A stretch of DNA of 64,000 nt from UBA5216 sp043743335 (GTDB lineage Bacteria > Pseudomonadota > Gammaproteobacteria > Burkholderiales > SG8-41). Positions 59,006 to 64,000 of the stretch are shown here, one piece after another; the first letter of the stretch is position 1; the number at the start of each line of letters is the position of its first letter. The stretch covers positions 5,445 through 69,444 of the forward strand of contig JAYTWR010000199.1 in NCBI GenBank assembly GCA_043743335.1, given 5' to 3'. The translations under genes were made by a program, and so were the position numbers. Under the pieces are notes generated by a model that was not told the origin of the DNA, ran no database searches, and saw nothing but the letters and a program-made list of their open reading frames with translations.

Positions 59006-60109
59006 ATGCCCACCAATGAGGTTACCAATGAGGTTACCAAAAGGATTACCAAAATCTTTGCTGGCGCTGGTAGCGGCGAAGGCAAAACCAAAGGGATGTA
59101 CCGTGGCGGCTTGTTCCGCCGTAGCCCCGGCGCGGGCGATTGGCACGCGGTGCGCGGCGGACTACCGGAGGGCGTGGAAGTGCGCACCATCGCCGTTCAT
59201 CCGCAAAATCCGCAGATTATTTTTATTGGCACGCAGGATGGCCCGTATCGCAGCATCGACGGCGGTGACACTTGGGTAAAGCCCAACTTCCCCGACCGCA
59301 ACGCGGTGATCTGGACCATGAGCGTGCACCCGACAAAGCCCAATATTGTGTACGCGGGTGCGGCACCCGTGGCACTGTACCGCAGCACAGACGGTGGTGA
59401 CACTTGGCACAAAATCCCCCAAGCAACATCGCCTGCGCACTGCGAGCGCGATGGCTTTGATACGCGCACCATCCGCATCACGGTAGACCCCAGTCGGCCC
59501 GACGATTTGTATGTAGCGCTGGAAGTCAGCGGCGTGATTCGCAGCAGCGACGCGGGGGAAACCTGGAGCGATTTGTCCGGCACGCTGTTTGATCTGGCCG
59601 AGCAACCCCATCTGAAAAGCAACGTCGGCGGGCGCCACTGCGGGCACTGTGAAGGCATGCTCGACTCGCATGCGCTGGCCATCAGCCCGGCCGCGCCGGG
59701 CACGGCATTTCTCGCGGTGCGCATGGGCATATTCCGCAGCGACGACCGCGGCGCGACTTGGCGCGACATCAACGTTGGGCGCTACTCGCCGCTGACCTAT
59801 TGCCGCGATGTGATTGTGTCACCGCACAATCCGCGCACCTTGTATGCCGCGCTGTCGCAGGCGGCGTTCAGCACGGCGGGTTCAATGTATCGCAGCGACG
59901 ATATGGCGCAAACTTGGCAACGCATCGATCACGGTGTCACAGCCGAATCGACGGTGATGTCGCTCTCCACCCACCCTACCGACCCCGCACGCCTGTATTG
60001 CGCCACGCGCAGCGGGCAAGTGATCGGCACTGAAGACAACGGTGCGTCGTGGACAGATTACCGCTTGCCGCAAGGCGTGCAGGACGTATACGCCGTGGCA
60101 TGCGTTTGA
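59006..60109 (+). CDS. BNR/Ycf48-like repeat beta-propeller protein
   Basis: 367 residues made of repeated sialidase/BNR-like blades with the pattern ...IYRSxDGGxTW: GPYRSIDGGDTWVK, ALYRSTDGGDTWHK, GVIRSSDAGETWSD, GIFRSDDRGATWRD, SMYRSDDMAQTWQR, and QVIGTEDNGASWTD. No signal peptide is seen, so it looks cytosolic. A HCGHCEG cluster lies in the middle. The start at 59006 has AGGAT before it; a frame extended upstream would run inside the hydratase gene. The N-terminus contains a 12-base tandem repeat. Function unknown; it may be a scaffold or hydrolase of the glycosyl-hydrolase-like propeller class. Confidence 0.8.
   Translation: MPTNEVTNEVTKRITKIFAGAGSGEGKTKGMYRGGLFRRSPGAGDWHAVRGGLPEGVEVRTIAVHPQNPQIIFIGTQDGPYRSIDGGDTWVKPNFPDRNAVIWTMSVHPTKPNIVYAGAAPVALYRSTDGGDTWHKIPQATSPAHCERDGFDTRTIRITVDPSRPDDLYVALEVSGVIRSSDAGETWSDLSGTLFDLAEQPHLKSNVGGRHCGHCEGMLDSHALAISPAAPGTAFLAVRMGIFRSDDRGATWRDINVGRYSPLTYCRDVIVSPHNPRTLYAALSQAAFSTAGSMYRSDDMAQTWQRIDHGVTAESTVMSLSTHPTDPARLYCATRSGQVIGTEDNGASWTDYRLPQGVQDVYAVACV
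59011..59038 (+). repeat. Short tandem repeat in BNR-protein start
   Basis: The 12-base unit ACCAATGAGGTT occurs twice in direct succession, then a degenerate third partial copy (ACCAAAAGGATT) follows. It encodes TNEV TNEV TKRI. Copy-number change would stay in frame. Confidence 0.7.
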
Positions 60110-60165
60110 ACCCGACTTCAAATTGAGGCGTAGGGCCGCCCAGCGTGTGCGGCCCAGCGCAAAAA

Positions 60166-61116
60166 TCACAAGGGCTTCTGTTCCAGCACTTTCATCAGCT
60201 TGCCCCAGCGCGCCATGTCATTGCGGATCACGTCGCTGAATTCGGTGGCGGTACCGGCCACCACGCCAAAGCCCATGTCGAGCAGCGATTGGCGTACATC
60301 CTCGGCTTTCAACACCGCCGTGAAATCAGCGTGCAGCTTACCCAAGACGGCGGCGGGTGTGCCCGCAGGTGCGAGCGCGCCGTACCAGGTGCTGGCCTCA
60401 AAGTTGGCGACGCCAGATTCCGCCACCGTGGGTATCTCTTGCAGCGTGGGCCAGCGTTGCGGGCTGCTGATGGCCAGCGCGCGCAAGCGGGCACTGCGCA
60501 CGTGCGGCAATGTGCCCGAGACCGAACCAAACATGACTTGCACATGCCCGCCCATTAAATCAATCACCGCAGCGCCCGTGCCCTTGTACGGCACATGCAC
60601 AATATCGGTTCCCGTCAAAAATTTGAATAACGCCATCGCCAGATAAGGCGAAGTGCCCGTGCCACTGGAGCCAAAGGTGAGTTGCGCCGGACGCGAGCGC
60701 GCCAACGTGATGAACGCCTTCACCGTTTTCACCGGCAACGCGGGATGCACCACCAGCAGATTGGGCGTGAACGCGGTTTGCGTGATAGGCGCAAAGTCCT
60801 TGATCGGGTCATACGCCAGCTTGCGTTGATACGGCGTGATGGTGTGCGCGTTGGTAATCATGTTCAGCGTGTAACCGTCCGGCGCGGACTTAGCCAGTAT
60901 CTCCGTGGCGATGGAGCCATCCGCGCCGGGACGATTCTCGACCACCAACGCTTGTGGCCACCCATCAGCGAGCCTGCGGCTAAGCAGGCGCGACAGCACA
61001 TCGGTGCCGCCGCCCGCAGCAAAGCCCACAAGAATGCGCACCGGCTTAACCGGGTAGCTTTGCGCACAAGCGCAACTACAAAAAAATATCCATGAAAACA
61101 AGTAGTTACGAAGCAT
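60166..61116 (-). CDS. Bug/TctC family periplasmic substrate-binding protein
   Basis: 316 residues. Signal peptide MLRNYLFSWIFFCSCACAQ, ligand loop SYPVKPVRILVGFAAGGGTDVLSRLL, ENRPGADGSIATEILAKSAPDGYTLN, VPYKGTGAAVIDLMGGHV, end NDMARWGKLMKVLEQKPL. A weak copy of the AT-rich repeat (minus-strand TAACTACTTGTTTTCATG, 61091-61108, 14 of 18) lies in its first codons. It is downstream of an enoyl-CoA hydratase on the same strand, 44 bases apart, and may belong to a minus-strand operon with MmgE/PrpD and another Bug gene. Confidence 0.9.
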   Translation of the reverse strand: MLRNYLFSWIFFCSCACAQSYPVKPVRILVGFAAGGGTDVLSRLLSRRLADGWPQALVVENRPGADGSIATEILAKSAPDGYTLNMITNAHTITPYQRKLAYDPIKDFAPITQTAFTPNLLVVHPALPVKTVKAFITLARSRPAQLTFGSSGTGTSPYLAMALFKFLTGTDIVHVPYKGTGAAVIDLMGGHVQVMFGSVSGTLPHVRSARLRALAISSPQRWPTLQEIPTVAESGVANFEASTWYGALAPAGTPAAVLGKLHADFTAVLKAEDVRQSLLDMGFGVVAGTATEFSDVIRNDMARWGKLMKVLEQKPL

Positions 61117-61160
61117 TTTCCTTTGTGCGCCATCTACGCCTCACGCCCGGCACTGAACCC

Positions 61161-61943
61161 TCACGCCTTTCTACGGGCCTGAAACGCCTTCAAGCGTTCC
61201 TGAAATTCCGGTGTATCAAACACAATCGCCATGTGCGACGAAATCATGTCGAGGTGTGCCGCCAGCGTGCCGCCCATCATGCCGTGATACACCGCGCGCT
61301 TCATCAGCGTTACCGCTTGCGGCGGCTGCTTGGCGATGCTCTGCGCGAGCTTCATGGCCTCAGTGCGGATGTCCGCGTCGGGCACCACGCGCGTGACGAT
61401 GCCGATGCGTTCGGCTTCTGCCGCATCCACCACACGCCCCGTCCACAGCAATTCCAGCGCGCGTGATACCCCCACCACGCGCGGCAAAAACCAAGTGCCG
61501 CCGTCGCCGGAGATCACGCCTAGGTTGATGTAGCTCTCGGCAAAGGTTGACGATGCCGCGCACAGGCGTATGTCGCACATCAACGCCATATCGAGGCCCG
61601 CGCCGCGCGCGGTGCCGTTCACGGCAGCGATCACCGGCACTTCCAGCCGCTCCATCGCCAGCGGAATTTTCTGGATCAGCTTCCATAGAAATGCTTTGCG
61701 CTGCGTATTGGGTGCCGTGACCATCACGTCCATATCCGCAGCATCGCCACCCGCGCAAAATGCGCGGCCTGCGCCAGTGAGCACCACCACGCGCACGCGA
61801 TCATCCTCCGCGATCTGCGCCAGCGCCTCGCGCCACTCGGCCAGCATCGGCAGGTTAAAGGCGTTTAAACGATCCGGGCGGTTCAGTTCCAGCAACGCTA
61901 CACCGTCGCTGTCCACACTCAGGTTGATGCTTTCAAATGCCAT
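61161..61943 (-). CDS. Enoyl-CoA hydratase/isomerase family protein
   Basis: 260-residue crotonase. It has VALLELNRPDRLNAFNLPMLAEWREAL, VVVLTGAGRAFCAGGDAADMD, AAVNGTARGAGLDMALMCDIRLCAASSTFAESYINLGVISGDGGTWFLPRVVG, and RALELLWTGRVVDAAEAERIGIV. The acidic residue after GVISGDGG stands where one hydratase glutamate normally sits, so the precise reaction is open. It follows MmgE/PrpD on the minus strand (61-base gap). Confidence 0.9.
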   Translation of the reverse strand: MAFESINLSVDSDGVALLELNRPDRLNAFNLPMLAEWREALAQIAEDDRVRVVVLTGAGRAFCAGGDAADMDVMVTAPNTQRKAFLWKLIQKIPLAMERLEVPVIAAVNGTARGAGLDMALMCDIRLCAASSTFAESYINLGVISGDGGTWFLPRVVGVSRALELLWTGRVVDAAEAERIGIVTRVVPDADIRTEAMKLAQSIAKQPPQAVTLMKRAVYHGMMGGTLAAHLDMISSHMAIVFDTPEFQERLKAFQARRKA

Positions 61944-62003
61944 GGTTACTCCTCACGATCAAGCCACGGAGTTTACCGCGTGCGGTGATCTTTGATGTGT
62001 GGG

Positions 62004-63431
62004 TCAAGCAACCGCGCCAGCAATCGCGTCCGCCAGCGGTTGCACATCGGACAGGCTGTCGATGGTGAGTATGGCATCGGCCAAGTCCTCAGCTTGAGCA
62101 TCACTCACCTTGGCGTAGCGCAAATTGGCTTTGAATTTAGCCAACAATTCATCATCGCTCAACGGATCATCGGGGTGCCCTTTGGCGGTGGTATTCACCA
62201 CTTCCCGCGTGCCGAAGGCACCGGTCACACGCAGGGTGCAGCCGCCGATGTCGCATTGTGCGGCAGCAGCGGCAGTGGCGGTTGTGCAGGTAATTTTGGC
62301 AATCCACGCAGCCAGCTTGGGTGACGGCGGAATTTCTTCTGCGAGCTGGCGCGGCGATACTTCGCCAAACGCGAGTGCGCACGCCACGCCCCATTGCGCG
62401 CTGAACTGTGCATTCACGCGGGTTTGCGGTGTGCGTTTTTCGGCCACATCCCGGCCCACCACATCCAGCGCCTGCGGGCCCATCACGACTTCAATGCGTT
62501 CGATTTTTGATACGTCGTTGCCTAACTCAGTTACCAACTGAGCATGCAATTCCAGCGCGGCGCTGATCGGCGGATGCGTAAAACGGCAGGTTGGGTACGG
62601 CTTGATCGACAAGCGGTCAAATTCCCATTCGATGCCTAGCCCGCGTGTGGCGCGCGTGGCGTCGAACAAGTCGTGCAAATACACGCGGCTTAAGCCGTCT
62701 TCGCCGGTCAACGGGTGCTTGACGCCGGGCAAGCCGCCCGCCGCCATCAGCGCGGCGGTAATCGCATTCGATGCCGCAAAGCCCGGTTGCACATGCTTGG
62801 TGGGCGCACCTTCGCGCGTCGATTGGTGGTTACCACTGGCGAGGCAATAGACGATGCCCAGCGCATTGCGCAGCACTTCGGGGCGCGGGTCGATCAAGCG
62901 CGCCGCCGCCAGCGTGGCACCGAAGTGGCCGAACAGCGCGGTATAGATCCACCCGCCCTCGATCAGATTAAGTTTGGTGGCCACCCCCAAGCGGCAAGTC
63001 AGTTCGATGCCTATTAGTATGGCCTCGCAAAATTCTTTGCCGCTCATGTGCCCGCGCAAACCCGCTGCTGCAAACGCGGCAGGGATGGCGGCTGACCCCG
63101 CGTGCAACGCGGCCTCGTCGTGCGTGTCATCGAACTCCAGCACATGACCAAAGTAACCATTGCATAGCGCAGCGGTGGTCGCCGGCACCCGTGGGCCACC
63201 GATGACGCGCGCATCGGGTCGCCCGCCCATGTCGATCAACACCTTGAGCCATTGCGGCAGCCCGGCGGCGGCGCGGCCTGCGATGGCGGCGCCGAGGTAA
63301 TCCAACAGTTCGCGCCGCACGTTGATGCGTGTAGCTTCCGGTACTTGCTCCCAACGCAGCGCTTGCGACACGCTGATAAAAGCGTCGAGCGTTTGCTCGG
63401 GCGCGGACACACCTGATGTTGTGGTTGCCAT
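62004..63431 (-). CDS. MmgE/PrpD family protein
   Basis: 475 residues of the 2-methylcitrate dehydratase/cis-aconitate decarboxylase/iminodisuccinate epimerase superfamily. Seen are RRELLDYLGAAIAGRAAAGLP, GYFGHVLEFDDTHDEAALHAGSAAIPAAFAAAGL with the active-site DDTH pattern, CRFTHPPISAALEL, and the C-terminal region VVMGPQALDVV to TTAKGHPDDPLSDDELLAKFKANL. Specific substrate uncertain. It is flanked by Bug receptors and a hydratase, a setting for catabolism of a di- or tricarboxylate or CoA-derived acid. Confidence 0.9.
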   Translation of the reverse strand: MATTTSGVSAPEQTLDAFISVSQALRWEQVPEATRINVRRELLDYLGAAIAGRAAAGLPQWLKVLIDMGGRPDARVIGGPRVPATTAALCNGYFGHVLEFDDTHDEAALHAGSAAIPAAFAAAGLRGHMSGKEFCEAILIGIELTCRLGVATKLNLIEGGWIYTALFGHFGATLAAARLIDPRPEVLRNALGIVYCLASGNHQSTREGAPTKHVQPGFAASNAITAALMAAGGLPGVKHPLTGEDGLSRVYLHDLFDATRATRGLGIEWEFDRLSIKPYPTCRFTHPPISAALELHAQLVTELGNDVSKIERIEVVMGPQALDVVGRDVAEKRTPQTRVNAQFSAQWGVACALAFGEVSPRQLAEEIPPSPKLAAWIAKITCTTATAAAAAQCDIGGCTLRVTGAFGTREVVNTTAKGHPDDPLSDDELLAKFKANLRYAKVSDAQAEDLADAILTIDSLSDVQPLADAIAGAVA

Positions 63432-63453
63432 ACTTAGTTAACCTCAGTCTGTC

Positions 63454-64000
63454 TTAATCTGCCTTGATACCGGCTTGTTTCGCGATGCGGCTCCACTTGA
63501 CGAGTTCGCTGGCGATCAACTTGCCGAGCATGTCCGGCGGGCCTATTACTGGGTCAGCCGCTTCGGTAGAGAGGCGTTTGGCCATTTCGGGCTCGGCGAG
63601 AATGGCGTTGATTTCGCCGTTGATGCGCGTGACGATGGCGCCGGGTATACCAGCGGGGCCGAGCACGCCCCACCACACCGCGCACTCGTAACCCGGCAGC
63701 CCGCTCTCGGCGATGGTGGGCAAATCGGGCAGCCCGCCGAAACGCTTGGTCGAGCCAAGACCCACAGCCTTTAACTTGCCCGTGCGCAGATGCGGCAACG
63801 CCTGTATCAGCGTGCTGAACAACACCTCGACTTGGCCTGACATCACGTCGATCATGGCCGGACCGCCGCCCTTGTACGGAATATGTGTGAGCTTGACACC
63901 TGCCATGGTGTTAAACAGCTCACCGCCAAAATGATTAAAGCCGCCGATGCCCGACGTGGCGTAGCGCAGGTGGCCGGGCTTAACCTTGGCCAGTGCGATC
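63454..64000 (-). CDS. Bug/TctC family protein (5' end outside window)
   Basis: C-terminal 181 residues of a Bug receptor; the frame stays open to the right edge. Upstream of the internal ATG at 63906 the in-frame sequence reads HLRYATSGIGGFNHFGGELFNTM, typical of the family middle. KLTHIPYKGGGPAMIDVMSGQVEVLFSTLIQALPHLRTGKLKAVGLGS and the end SELVKWSRIAKQAGIKAD follow. It lies 22 bases upstream of the MmgE/PrpD gene on the minus strand, so the two are probably cotranscribed. Confidence 0.9.
   Translation of the reverse strand, partial: IALAKVKPGHLRYATSGIGGFNHFGGELFNTMAGVKLTHIPYKGGGPAMIDVMSGQVEVLFSTLIQALPHLRTGKLKAVGLGSTKRFGGLPDLPTIAESGLPGYECAVWWGVLGPAGIPGAIVTRINGEINAILAEPEMAKRLSTEAADPVIGPPDMLGKLIASELVKWSRIAKQAGIKAD

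Noticed and set aside
60133..60155. Hairpin GGGCCGC/GCGGCCC as a terminator between convergent genes
   Set aside because: No T tract on either strand; the stem is only seven base pairs, so termination cannot be supported.

Overview
The window is a GC-rich bacterial chromosome segment, tightly packed with genes and with AT-rich gene borders. Several features point to a betaproteobacterium of the Burkholderiales type. It carries eight tripartite-tricarboxylate (Bug/TctC) periplasmic receptor genes. It has the gene order LysM protein-dprA-topB divergent from def-fmt-rsmB-DUF4390-ntrY-ntrX, and a tkt-gap-pgk-pyk-fba glycolytic block. The left and right edges cut an mgtE gene and a Bug gene. No rRNA, tRNA, CRISPR array or complete insertion sequence was seen.

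Layout. 0-5 kb: MgtE Mg2+ transporter, an HTH-fused class V aminotransferase, a Bug receptor and an ornithine cyclodeaminase-like enzyme. 5-17.4 kb: housekeeping block (topB, dprA, LysM protein; def, fmt, rsmB, DUF4390, and the NtrYX-type two-component pair). 17.5-25.7 kb: central carbon block (transketolase, GAPDH, PGK, pyruvate kinase, class I aldolase) and a CobW-type GTPase. 26-35.3 kb: amidohydrolase, tandem Bug genes and an unusual three-gene cassette of asparagine-synthetase-like protein, zinc-ribbon membrane protein and second asparagine-synthetase-like protein. 35.4-43.7 kb: a defence island with type I restriction-modification (hsdR, hsdM, hsdS), a PIN toxin-like protein, an XRE-ImmA/IrrE regulator-protease, a 57-residue basic protein and a DarG-like macrodomain protein without its DarT partner. 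43.8-48 kb: acyl-CoA dehydrogenase, a GxxExxY protein framed by inverted repeats, a Bug gene and a biotin-dependent carboxyltransferase. 48.2-56 kb: nine overlapping genes for membrane-lipid modification (two cyclopropane-synthase-like methyltransferases, a desaturase, an FAD oxidoreductase, DUF1365, DUF1295, DUF2878, a DUF3108/DUF6134-like protein, a lipocalin). 56-64 kb: acyl-CoA and organic-acid catabolism (acyl-CoA dehydrogenase, SDR, two enoyl-CoA hydratases, MmgE/PrpD, Bug genes) and a BNR/Ycf48-like repeat protein.

Two signals cut across the genes. One is an 18-bp AT-rich repeat close to TAACTAATTGATTTTATT, with about eleven good copies. Nearly all lie within a few tens of bases of a stop codon, in both orientations, and sometimes supply the stop codon itself. 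The other is a family of inverted repeats with CCACAGAG/CCACGGAA-type termini. In one copy these bracket a complete GxxExxY gene. The sites I would check first are the paired asparagine-synthetase cassette, the AT-rich gene-border repeat, the repeat-framed GxxExxY unit and the nine-gene lipid operon.
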